Shown: positions 1 through 7,412 of the stretch, piece after piece | Layout of the letters: every line of letters begins with the position of its first letter | How positions within the stretch are numbered: position 1 is the stretch's first letter | Assembly: GCA_905176665.1 (NCBI GenBank) | Contig: CAJINA010000122.1 | Location: forward strand, 1-64,000 | Length of the DNA stretch: 64,000 nt | Direction: 5' to 3' | Source: Olavius algarvensis Delta 4 endosymbiont | GTDB lineage: Bacteria; Desulfobacterota; Desulfobacteria; Desulfobacterales; CAJINA01 | Notes under the pieces: model-generated | The model's input: only the letters and a program-made list of their open reading frames with translations | Databases searched by the model: none | What the model was told of the DNA's origin: nothing | Translations under genes and position numbers: made by a program

Positions 1-152
1 AACTTAAAATCAATGAAAAGTCCAGCGCAGTCGGGAGATCAAAACCAGGATATAGTCGCACTATCGTGCGAAGAACCACTTCAAGGCCCTTTCGGTTTTC
101 TCTGTGTCTCTGCGCGAGGATAATGCCTTTACGGCACAGCCGACTATCTCAG

Positions 153-177
153 ACCTGGCCCTGAGGGCCAGGTTTTA
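153..177 (+). terminator. Rho-independent terminator-like hairpin
   Basis: Two perfect 9-bp arms, ACCTGGCCC (153-161) and GGGCCAGGT (165-173), enclose a TGA loop and are followed by a short T run. This suits the end of a rightward transcript whose gene lies outside the window. No gene is visible in bases 1-152. Confidence 0.5.
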
Positions 178-271
178 AGGCGCTGAATAAATACAATTAT
201 AGGATTTCAACCTGGCGCGACCGGATTGAACGCTCCCCATAACAAGCTGCGGGGGGCGCACGCTGATCGGT

Positions 272-613
272 TTAAAAGGACCTACCGACATCGATGCGGT
301 GTGATTCAATAAATGCCAGCATCACGCGATGCGCTTTTTCTTTTAGACCCGGCTCCTCGATACCCAGTAAGATTGCTTTTCTTGCCTCGCTGAAAACCCA
401 GATTAAAAGACAGATGCTGAAACATCCAACTGTAATAGCCATACAGGCTGAGCGGATATGGACACTGCCGAAAACAGCAAAGATCAGGATTGTCATGGTG
501 GCGGCAAACATGTAAAGCCGCAGGGCGGAAACGATTAGATCATGGTGGCGGATAGTCCAGAGGCATATCTCGACAATTGACTTGAAAGTGTGGTTTTTTT
601 GATGCGTGTACAT
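272..613 (-). CDS. Small two-TM membrane protein, unknown
   Basis: This encodes a 113-residue protein that I do not recognise. Two hydrophobic segments are visible, at about residues 33-52 (LYMFAATMTILIFAVFGSVH) and 57-75, with charged soluble ends. It is therefore probably an inner-membrane protein with both termini on the same side. The start is supported by a strong Shine-Dalgarno, AAAGGAGG, 7 nt before the ATG at 613. A sigma-70-like promoter and a 13-nt tandem repeat lie upstream. It stands alone between a terminator-like hairpin and the EAL-HDOD gene, so its neighbours give no clue to its role. Confidence 0.6.
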   Translation of the reverse strand: MYTHQKNHTFKSIVEICLWTIRHHDLIVSALRLYMFAATMTILIFAVFGSVHIRSACMAITVGCFSICLLIWVFSEARKAILLGIEEPGLKEKAHRVMLAFIESHRIDVGRSF

Positions 614-685
614 GGATTCCCTCCTTTCGCTAAATTGTCATCATCCTCCTTTCCTGCGTTTATGAAAAATCGGGTTGAAGAATAT

Positions 686-724
686 CGGGTTGTTCTTCCG
701 GGTTGTTCTTCCGGGTTGTTCCTG
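686..724. repeat. 13-nt tandem repeat, three units
   Basis: CGGGTTGTTCTTC occurs at 686-698 and 699-711, and a variant ending CCTG at 712-724. A degenerate unit, CGGGTTGAAGAATAT, precedes them at 671-685. The array lies between the predicted promoter and the start codon of the membrane protein at 272-613, so it would be in that transcript's 5' leader. Confidence 0.85.
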
Positions 725-733
725 ACTGGTAAT

Positions 734-762
734 AGAATAATCATTTTGATGGCTTAAATCAA
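734..762 (-). promoter_or_regulatory. Sigma-70-like promoter
   Basis: Read on the minus strand there is TTGATT (757-762), a 17-nt spacer and TATTCT (734-739), each matching four of six consensus bases. Transcription would begin near 727 and run through the 13-nt repeat array into the membrane protein gene. Apart from this promoter and the repeats, 614-958 shows no supported feature. Confidence 0.45.
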
Positions 763-958
763 TGCTTTCAGATGGTCCCCAACTATATCCACTTGATATA
801 AATAGTTTTCCTTTCTGAATTCCAGGTCGGCCACGGCGTCCGGACGGACGCGGAAAAAGGGGACTGCGTGGGGGCAATTACCCGGGAAATCGCGGGCATG
901 GAAGGGTGTCGCCTGCCGGAGACGGCTGGTTTCCCGGCACCCCCCGTTGCGACAGACG

Positions 959-2170
959 TTAGAACACCGGATAGGCATCGGCCCAGCCGACGGCATCCGC
1001 GTAACTGTCGGGCAGGGCCTCTTCGGAAAGATCGACTACTACGCTCAATTCCCGACACCTTTCCCAGTCTCCGGTTTCATAGGCTGTAACCAGGTTGAGA
1101 TAGCCGGCCAGGGCACCTTTACGGTCAACCAGCGCTGCTTTCACGCTCTCGGAAAAGGGCAGTTGTTCCACGATGGCGTCCATGGGTGCATCCAGCATGG
1201 CATCCAGCATAGAAAAAAGGCCGACCAGGAAGAGTTCCGCCGGGTCCGTACCTCCCCCACTCGCCTGACCGATCAATTGGCAGAACTTGGCCCGGATAAT
1301 ACTGGCTTTGATCAATTCATTGGGTTTGTCAGCGGCCAACTCAGCGGCTGTGACCAGCATGACGAATTGGCGGATACCGTTTTCACCCAGCAGAACCAGG
1401 GCCTGGCGAATCGAAGTGATCTCCTGCACGCGCCGGAAATACGCTGAATTGATGTACCTTAGCAGTTTGTATGAAATCGAAATGTCGATGTTCACCATCT
1501 CCTCGAGCTTCTCCATACTGCAGTCTTCCCGATTCAGCTCCGCAATGAGCTGCAACAGGCTGATATGCGAGGGGGCAATGTCCGTTGATTTAAGGATTTC
1601 AGGCTTGCTGAAAAAATAGCCCTGGAAATATTTGAACCCCATCTCCCGGGCAGCCTGGTACTCCTCATGGGTCTCGATTTTCTCGGCCAGAAATTCCACC
1701 TCATGCTGGGACAGCCGGGCAAGCATATCACCCACTTCCTCCTGGGGGGTCAGCATAAAATCGATTTTGATGATATTCGCCAGGGCAATCAATTCCGTGA
1801 GATCGTCCCGGTAAATAAAATCATCCAGGGCCAGGATATACCCTTGCTGCATGATCTGCTCACAGGCCCGGACGACCGCGTCACCCGGGGTTACATCTTC
1901 CAGCACCTCGACCACCACTTCCTCGGGTGGAAACATGGTCGGCACCTGTTTCAGCAGCAGGTCTTCGGTAAAGTTGATGAACGCTTTTTTGCCCCCGGTG
2001 AGTTGGTCCAGGTCGATATTGAAAAAACTGCGGGTAAGAAGCTTGGAGGTCGCCACGTCCCCGTCAATATCGGGAAAGGCGTTGGACATGCTGTCCCTGA
2101 AAAGCAGCTCGTACGCGGCGATATTCTTTTTGCGGTCGAAGATCGGCTGCCTGGCTACATAAACGTCCAT
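959..2170 (-). CDS. EAL-HDOD signalling protein
   Basis: This 403-residue protein belongs to the YuxH-type family, with an N-terminal EAL-like domain (about 1-200) and a C-terminal HDOD domain (about 205-400). The opening VYVARQPIFDRKKN followed by AYELLFR, then LALDDF and EKIETHEEY, are typical of the degenerate EAL half. The canonical EAL signature reads ELL here, so c-di-GMP hydrolysis is doubtful. The HDOD part is recognisable from SISYKLLRYINSAYF and LLGENGIRQF. Such proteins act as cytoplasmic signal-transduction scaffolds, often linked to motility or chemotaxis. An AAAGGA motif 6 nt before the ATG supports the start. It is monocistronic, with flgM divergent to the right. Confidence 0.88.
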   Translation of the reverse strand: MDVYVARQPIFDRKKNIAAYELLFRDSMSNAFPDIDGDVATSKLLTRSFFNIDLDQLTGGKKAFINFTEDLLLKQVPTMFPPEEVVVEVLEDVTPGDAVVRACEQIMQQGYILALDDFIYRDDLTELIALANIIKIDFMLTPQEEVGDMLARLSQHEVEFLAEKIETHEEYQAAREMGFKYFQGYFFSKPEILKSTDIAPSHISLLQLIAELNREDCSMEKLEEMVNIDISISYKLLRYINSAYFRRVQEITSIRQALVLLGENGIRQFVMLVTAAELAADKPNELIKASIIRAKFCQLIGQASGGGTDPAELFLVGLFSMLDAMLDAPMDAIVEQLPFSESVKAALVDRKGALAGYLNLVTAYETGDWERCRELSVVVDLSEEALPDSYADAVGWADAYPVF

Positions 2171-2384
2171 GGGCTTCCTTTAATAATCATTGCCATATCT
2201 GGTGATTGCGTGAGCTATATTCGATACTGAGCGATCAGGATAAAATATGCAGGTCCATATCAAGTATAGTCCCCCCCCTTGTCGTTTTCAACCAGCGCCA
2301 TTTGCCAAACCATACGACCCTGATAGATGGACAAGGCCTTAACCATGATTTACGATATACATATCGGCCGGTTGGAAAAAAATC

Positions 2385-2411
2385 TAAAGTTTTACTTGTC
2401 ACAACCGATAT
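2385..2411 (+). promoter_or_regulatory. Sigma-28 (FliA)-type promoter upstream of flgM
   Basis: TAAAGTTT at 2385-2392, then an 11-nt spacer and ACCGATAT at 2404-2411. The enterobacterial FliA consensus is TAAAGTTT-N11-GCCGATAA, so the -35 box is perfect and the -10 box matches six of eight. It points at flgM, leaving a leader of about 220 nt. The rest of 2171-2593 holds no convincing gene. Confidence 0.7.
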
Positions 2412-2536
2412 AACGGATATAGTTGGGAAACCTGTGCATAGCCAACGATTGATTCGATGGCGGCACTTTCCCTGCGGGTGGAATTGTACCTATCAAGGTT
2501 CATCCGCCGGTTGCCGGACCAGATGAAAGCCGGCAG

Positions 2537-2596
2537 CACCTGAAAACGAGACGCAGCCCGCTATAAAGAGCGGGGCATCCCCCTGAGAAGCAGGTG
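2537..2596 (+). other. Structured leader upstream of flgM
   Basis: Nested inverted repeats: CACCTG (2537-2542) with CAGGTG (2591-2596) outside, and CCCGCT (2557-2562) with AGCGGG (2569-2574) inside. GGGG-CAT-CCCC (2572-2582) could form an alternative hairpin. It lies about 45 nt before the flgM start. I do not recognise a known riboswitch. Confidence 0.4.
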
Positions 2597-2641
2597 GTTA
2601 AAAGTGACGTTATTGCATCGAAAGTCACAAGGAGCACACAA

Positions 2642-2950
2642 ATGGAAGTAACTGGAAAAAACATCACCACAACCCTGGAGGCCTATACGAACAAGGTCCA
2701 GCAGACCAAGCAGCCAGCCGGCTCTGATCCGGAAAAAGAGCAGCCCAGTGTCAAAGGGGATACCGTCAGCCTCTCCAAAGAGGCCCGCGAGGTGACTTCC
2801 GTCACCCAGAAACTTGAGGAAACACCGGATATCCGCGAGGACAAGGTGGCTGAAATCCAGGAAAAAATTAACAACGGCACCTATACCGTCGATGGTCAGA
2901 AAGCAGCCACCAACCTGCTGGCCGAGTCTTTGATCAACGAGCTTGTATAA
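2642..2950 (+). CDS. flgM: Anti-sigma-28 factor FlgM
   Basis: This 102-residue protein is an FlgM-family anti-sigma factor, which binds FliA (sigma-28) and delays late flagellar genes until the hook is complete. The N-terminal half is Gln/Lys/Ser-rich and looks disordered. The C-terminal half has the family helices, with VAEIQEKINNGTYTVDGQK followed by AATNLLAESLINEL. I chose the ATG at 2642, preceded by AAGGAG, over an in-frame upstream start at 2594 that has no good ribosome-binding site. No other flagellar gene is in the window, so it is an orphan here. The sigma-28 promoter upstream would make a feedback loop, as in enteric bacteria. Confidence 0.88.
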   Translation: MEVTGKNITTTLEAYTNKVQQTKQPAGSDPEKEQPSVKGDTVSLSKEAREVTSVTQKLEETPDIREDKVAEIQEKINNGTYTVDGQKAATNLLAESLINELV

Positions 2951-2970
2951 CCATTCGATCGCTTAACCAG

Positions 2971-3004
2971 ACGGGCATGCACACTGTGTGCATGCCCGTT
3001 TCTT
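2971..3004 (+). terminator. Terminator of flgM
   Basis: An almost perfect palindrome, ACGGGCATGCACAC (2971-2984) against GTGTGCATGCCCGT (2986-2999), followed by TTCTT. It begins 20 nt after the flgM stop codon. Confidence 0.85.
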
Positions 3005-3687
3005 ATCTGCAAGATGTGGTAGCGCACCCACAGTCGGCTACGACATAGCACCATCCCCCACCGTAATTTTTGCTTGACCCCTGAAGAGAAATAGCTTATA
3101 ACCCAGAAAATAGATCTAAATTATGCATAATTATATCATATTGGATCTAAATTAGTACTAAATATCCAATCATTTTCAGCCAAAAGAATGGATAAAAAGC
3201 ATCGGCTGAATGCCGATGCCTTACGGCCCACTTAGGCCGTTGCCGAGGCTTGGAGATCAGCAGCAACATGAAGCCCGGCATCCTGAGTCCCGCCTTTCGC
3301 GTTCATTGGTTTTACAAATATTTACCATGGGAATCGATACAACATACAGCCTGGTACCTGCGCTCCGGTCCCACACCAGCCCGGTCTACAAAGTCGCGGA
3401 GCCATCTTTTCCCCCTCATTCATATCAACCCCAGGTTAAATCTCGAAGTATGCTGAACCATGGTAGTCAGCCTCGAAAACCCCTGGGAATATATAACGCA
3501 TCATCAAAAATGACCTACCCAACCACCGGCAATTCCGGCCGGATAGTGAATATCTACACCTGAAGTCCCATTGCCTTTCCCAATACAACCTGATTTCAAC
3601 ATCTTAATGGAACCAGGGTGCAGCAGGCCGCATAAGTCGGTTTAAATGCGTCGGAAACGGACCGCTATCTATCCCGTTGCTTGATTT
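3005..3687. other. Intergenic region with repeats and hairpins, no gene
   Basis: About 680 bases without a convincing gene. The left part is AT-rich and has a direct repeat, GATCTAAATTA, at 3113-3123 and 3144-3154. Two consecutive hairpins follow: GCATCGGC/GCCGATGC (3199-3206 and 3212-3219) and ACGGCC/GGCCGT (about 3223-3240). The open frame at 3210-3563 lacks a ribosome-binding site and resembles no protein I know. Confidence 0.5.
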
Positions 3688-3716
3688 TTTTTCAATCCGC
3701 ACTACAATTATATAAT
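3688..3716 (+). promoter_or_regulatory. Probable promoter of the caspase array
   Basis: A perfect TATAAT box at 3711-3716 lies 40 bases before the first caspase gene. The -35 region, in the T-run at 3688-3693, is poor, so an activator may be needed. No comparable promoter or terminator is obvious between the five genes. Confidence 0.4.
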
Positions 3717-3756
3717 ACCTAATAATAGTTACCAATAGCATCGTTAGGAGCTCGGT

Positions 3757-5451
3757 ATGAAACATCTTTTCAGGTGCCTGCTGATAGCTCTGATACTTTC
3801 CATTCAGGCATCCGCATTCACAAGTGCATCGCAACGGGGACTTTCAGTCGAACTGAATTCGGCTGCCGCCGGTTCCTGGGGCGATTACCACGCCCTGATC
3901 ATCGGCATCAATGACTACCATAAGTGGCCCCGGCTGCAGACCGCGGTCAAGGACGCCACCGTCATCCGGGATACCCTGGTATCGCGTTATGGCTTTCCTG
4001 CAAAAAATGTCATCCTGCGCACGGACAAAGCAGCCAGCAGGCTGCAGATTACCCGCGACCTACGCTATCTGGCGCAATCCATGCGGCCGGATGACAACCT
4101 TCTGGTCTATTACGCCGGCCACGGCCAGCTCGACGACCTGACCGGCGACGGTTACTGGGTGCCCTCTGAAGGTGCCATGAAAGACCCGGCCACCTGGGTC
4201 GCCAATTCCTACATCAAAGCCATTCTCAGCTCCGAGAAGGTGCAGGCCAAGAACGTGGTGGTCATTGCCGACTCGTGCTACAGCGGTTCCATGCTGCGCG
4301 GCGGCCCGTCGCTCATGTCCATGGACGACCAGCGCTACCAGGAGAAGCTGGCCGAAAAAGCATCCCTGCGTTCGCGCCAGGTAATCTCATCCGGCGGGGT
4401 CGAGCCGGTGGCCGACGGCGGGGCCGAGGGTCACAGCCTGTTTGCCTTCTACCTGATCGACGCCCTGCGCAAGAACGACCGCGAAGTGATCGACCTGGAG
4501 AACCTGTTTCATACCAAGGTGTGGAAGCCGGTCACCGAGATCGGCGACCAGCGGCCCAACGTGGGCCGGTTGAAGACCCCCATGGACCAGAACGGCCAGT
4601 TCGTGCTCTACAATGCGGCCTGGGCCCGGGAGCAGCAGGCGCGGCGGGCTGTTGCGGAAGCCGAACAGCAAAAGCAGGTCCAGACAGAGCAGAAGGCAGC
4701 CGTAGCTTCCGCTGAACTGGAACTTCAGCGCCAGCGAATCGAAATGGAAAAGCAGCGGCTTGCTCAGGAAAAAGAACAAATGGCCCGCGAGAGGGCGTTG
4801 GAAAAACAGCAGCGTGACCTGGAGAAACAGAGGCAGGAATTCGAATATGCCAAGCTCCAGGCGCAGCTCGAGGAAATGAAAAGACAGAATCAGAAAACAC
4901 CCCCTAATACGCTTGCGGCTGTTTCTCCGGCGATTGTAGACAATGGCAACTTTAGCGGTCGATTGGCATCCCGGGGTAGATACAGACTGGCCCTACTGCC
5001 GATTAAGGCTCTGCAGACTGGTAACTATGGCGTAAAAATGGAAGCGGAGGTTATCAAGGGTATAGCTGCCGCGGTTGATGCCGATGAAAAACTTGAATTG
5101 GCCTATGCCTACAAGAAATCTGATGAATGGCCCGATGATACAAAGCTTTTATCTGATGTTGCCTCGAGTGAAGATATTCGGGCCTGGTACAAGAAATCCT
5201 TCCTGTCCAAAAACGAACCAGATTGGAAGAAGGTCAGGAACCTTGGCCCCAAAATTGATGCTCAGATTGCCATATTAATTAATGGCTCCAGCGCTGGTGG
5301 AAGGACAGACTTTGACATATATTGTTATGACTTTAGCAATGACAAGATCTATTCGGAACTCGGTGTAACCGGCGACGGCTGGGGCGCTGCTAATGATGTA
5401 CAAAAAGTTGTAAGAAAGCTATTGCGCGATTTCCATAAAGATCAAAAATAG
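3757..5451 (+). CDS. Secreted caspase-like (C14) protein, copy 1
   Basis: This 564-residue protein is the first of five tandem paralogs. A signal peptide (about 1-26) is followed by the shared QRGLSVE segment and a caspase p20-like domain (about 38-270). The dyad is visible as YYAGHGQL (His122) and ADSCYSG (Cys174), so proteolytic activity is plausible. From about 285 to 390 a long Gln/Glu/Lys/Arg-rich coiled coil follows. The C-terminal domain (about 410-564) opens with the strand LALLPIK and contains LGPKIDAQIAILI, resembling TolB/CsgG-type domains. Export to the periplasm is inferred from the signal peptide. The start has TTAGGAG upstream. Its C-terminal domain differs clearly from those of the other copies, while the caspase domain hardly differs. 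Confidence 0.88.
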   Translation: MKHLFRCLLIALILSIQASAFTSASQRGLSVELNSAAAGSWGDYHALIIGINDYHKWPRLQTAVKDATVIRDTLVSRYGFPAKNVILRTDKAASRLQITRDLRYLAQSMRPDDNLLVYYAGHGQLDDLTGDGYWVPSEGAMKDPATWVANSYIKAILSSEKVQAKNVVVIADSCYSGSMLRGGPSLMSMDDQRYQEKLAEKASLRSRQVISSGGVEPVADGGAEGHSLFAFYLIDALRKNDREVIDLENLFHTKVWKPVTEIGDQRPNVGRLKTPMDQNGQFVLYNAAWAREQQARRAVAEAEQQKQVQTEQKAAVASAELELQRQRIEMEKQRLAQEKEQMARERALEKQQRDLEKQRQEFEYAKLQAQLEEMKRQNQKTPPNTLAAVSPAIVDNGNFSGRLASRGRYRLALLPIKALQTGNYGVKMEAEVIKGIAAAVDADEKLELAYAYKKSDEWPDDTKLLSDVASSEDIRAWYKKSFLSKNEPDWKKVRNLGPKIDAQIAILINGSSAGGRTDFDIYCYDFSNDKIYSELGVTGDGWGAANDVQKVVRKLLRDFHKDQK

Positions 5452-5524
5452 GACTGCTACTGGCAATACCGAACTGAATAGGTGCATTGATCTTATAAGC
5501 ACACTGTTTTCATATACAACCTTA

Positions 5525-5544
5525 CCTCACAAATCACAGTGAGG
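5525..5544 (+). promoter_or_regulatory. Hairpin covering the RBS of caspase copy 2
   Basis: CCTCAC (5525-5530) and GTGAGG (5539-5544) can pair, and the right arm contains part of the AGGA ribosome-binding site of the gene starting at 5550. Folding would hide the site. The stem is only 6 bp. Confidence 0.35.
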
Positions 5545-5549
5545 ATCTG

Positions 5550-7292
5550 ATGAAAAACCTATTTGCACATATAGCACTTGCTATAATCATATTGGTAATT
5601 TCGGTTGTACCTACTGCAGCCCAACAGCGGGGGCTGGCAGTGTTGTCCAACCAATCACCGGATGCTGCCTGGGGCGCCTACCATGCCCTGGTTATTGGCA
5701 TCAATGACTACCAAGAGTGGCCCAAGCTGCAAACAGCCGTTAAAGACGCCACAGTGATCCGGAATCTGCTGGTGGAGCGCTACGGCTTTGCCGAGAAAAA
5801 TGTCATTTTAAGAACCGACAAGGCGGCCAGCCGCTTCCAGATTGAGCGCGACCTGCGGTATCTGGCCACGGCCATGGAGCCTACCGACAACCTGCTGATC
5901 TATTATGCCGGTCATGGCCAGCTCGATGACCTCACCGGCGACGGTTACTGGGTGCCGGCGGAAGGGGCCATGAAAAACCCCAGCACCTGGGTGGCCAACT
6001 CCTACGTCAAGGCGATTTTCAGTTCCGAAAAGGTCCAGGCCAAGAACGTCGTAGTAATCGCGGATTCGCGCTACAGCGGCTCGATGCTACGCGGCGGGCC
6101 GTCGCTGATGTCCCTGGATGATAAAAGATACCGTAAGAAACTGGCCCGCAAAGCTGCGCTGCGTTCCCGCCAGGTAATCTCATCCGGCGGGGTCGAACCG
6201 GTGGCCGACGGCGGGGCCGAGGGTCACAGCCTGTTTGCCTTCTACCTGATCGATGCCCTGCGCAAGAATGACCGTGAAGTCATCGACCTGGAAAACCTTT
6301 TCCATACCAAAGTCTGGAAAAAAGTAACCGAAATAGGGGACCAAAGCCCCAACGTCGGAAGACTCAAAACCCCCATGGACCAGGACGGCCAGTTCGTCCT
6401 GTATAACGCGGCCTGGGCCCGGGAGCAGCAGGCCCGCCGGGCAACGGCGGATGCCGAACAGCAAAAGCAAGTCCAGGCCCAACAGAAGGCAGCCGTAGCC
6501 TCAGCTGAACTGGAACTCCAGCGCCAGCGCATGGAAATAGAGAAACAACGGTTGACCATGGAAAAGGAGCAGCTGGCCCAGCAAAAAGCGCTTGAATTGG
6601 AGATGCTGAAGCAGAAGCAGGCCATCGAAATGGAGCGAATCAAGCTTGAGAAACAAAAGCAGGAGATCGAGTATGCCAAGCTCCAGGCCCGACTAAGTGA
6701 AATGGAAACCCGGCAGAAAACAAATGAAAAGTTGGCCAGGGGCGATAGTAGTGCAGGCAAGCCCCTGCTGGCGGCGGTCCCACCGGCAACAACCAAGCCG
6801 CCCCGGGCGCCTGCTAACAGTTATCGCCTCGCCATATTGCCTTTTAACTACTACACGTCCCACACATTACTCGGCGGCAGCGTTGAAGAATATGAAATGG
6901 ACACCATTAATAAAATCGCTTCCTGGACCGAAGAGAGCGAACGCATAGCGCTGCAATTCAGTTACCAGTTGCCGGATAGAGGAGCAAAAAGCGTCACACT
7001 ACTGAAAGATGTTTTAAAAAATGAAGAACTGGAAGTGTGGAAAAAGAAAACCATGTTTTCCTCCAAAGAACCGGACTGGGACCTGGTCCGAAATATGGGC
7101 CAAAAAATCGGGGCAAACCCTGTTGTGGTTGGCGCCGGCGACATCGGCATAGGCCAGCTGACCATCTACCTCTATGATACTGAAAACGGTAAAGTGTATA
7201 CCAGAAGTGGAAAAGCATATTTGTATGTTGTAGCCGAGGCGGGAAGAGATATTGTTATCAATCTTTTCAAGGAGTTTCTTGAAGACCAATAA
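5550..7292 (+). CDS. Caspase-like protein copy 2, catalytic Cys replaced by Arg
   Basis: This 580-residue protein is the longest member. It shares the signal peptide, p20 domain, coiled coil and C-terminal domain. His122 is kept (YYAGHGQL), but the nucleophile position reads ADSRYSG: codon 174 (6069-6071) is CGC where the other four genes have TGC. A C14 peptidase needs this Cys, so the protein is predicted to be catalytically dead. The frame is intact and neighbouring residues are conserved, which argues for a pseudoenzyme rather than a decaying gene. The coiled coil is extended by extra heptad-like repeats (QKQAIEMERIKLEKQKQEIE). The C-terminal domain starts LAILPFNYY and includes MGQKIGANPVVVG. 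Possible roles are a decoy, scaffold or regulator of the active paralogs; this is inference. Confidence 0.88.
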   Translation: MKNLFAHIALAIIILVISVVPTAAQQRGLAVLSNQSPDAAWGAYHALVIGINDYQEWPKLQTAVKDATVIRNLLVERYGFAEKNVILRTDKAASRFQIERDLRYLATAMEPTDNLLIYYAGHGQLDDLTGDGYWVPAEGAMKNPSTWVANSYVKAIFSSEKVQAKNVVVIADSRYSGSMLRGGPSLMSLDDKRYRKKLARKAALRSRQVISSGGVEPVADGGAEGHSLFAFYLIDALRKNDREVIDLENLFHTKVWKKVTEIGDQSPNVGRLKTPMDQDGQFVLYNAAWAREQQARRATADAEQQKQVQAQQKAAVASAELELQRQRMEIEKQRLTMEKEQLAQQKALELEMLKQKQAIEMERIKLEKQKQEIEYAKLQARLSEMETRQKTNEKLARGDSSAGKPLLAAVPPATTKPPRAPANSYRLAILPFNYYTSHTLLGGSVEEYEMDTINKIASWTEESERIALQFSYQLPDRGAKSVTLLKDVLKNEELEVWKKKTMFSSKEPDWDLVRNMGQKIGANPVVVGAGDIGIGQLTIYLYDTENGKVYTRSGKAYLYVVAEAGRDIVINLFKEFLEDQ

Positions 7293-7412
7293 CGGCATCT
7301 TAGATCGATTAATTGCAGATACTTAGAAATAACCTGTAGTTGTGCAAGAAATAGAATCGCATTTTCGACAACAAAGATCCAAAACTTAGACCGTTTAAAT
7401 CGGGGGCAAATC

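Noticed and set aside
686..724. CRISPR array
   Set aside because: The units are 13 nt, directly adjacent without spacers.
2537..2596. c-di-GMP (GEMM) riboswitch before flgM
   Set aside because: The tetraloop-receptor and conserved GEMM segments are not there; only nested stems could be supported.
3210..3563. 117-codon open frame before the caspase array
   Set aside because: No ribosome-binding site, unlikely composition and overlap with hairpins; taken as non-coding.
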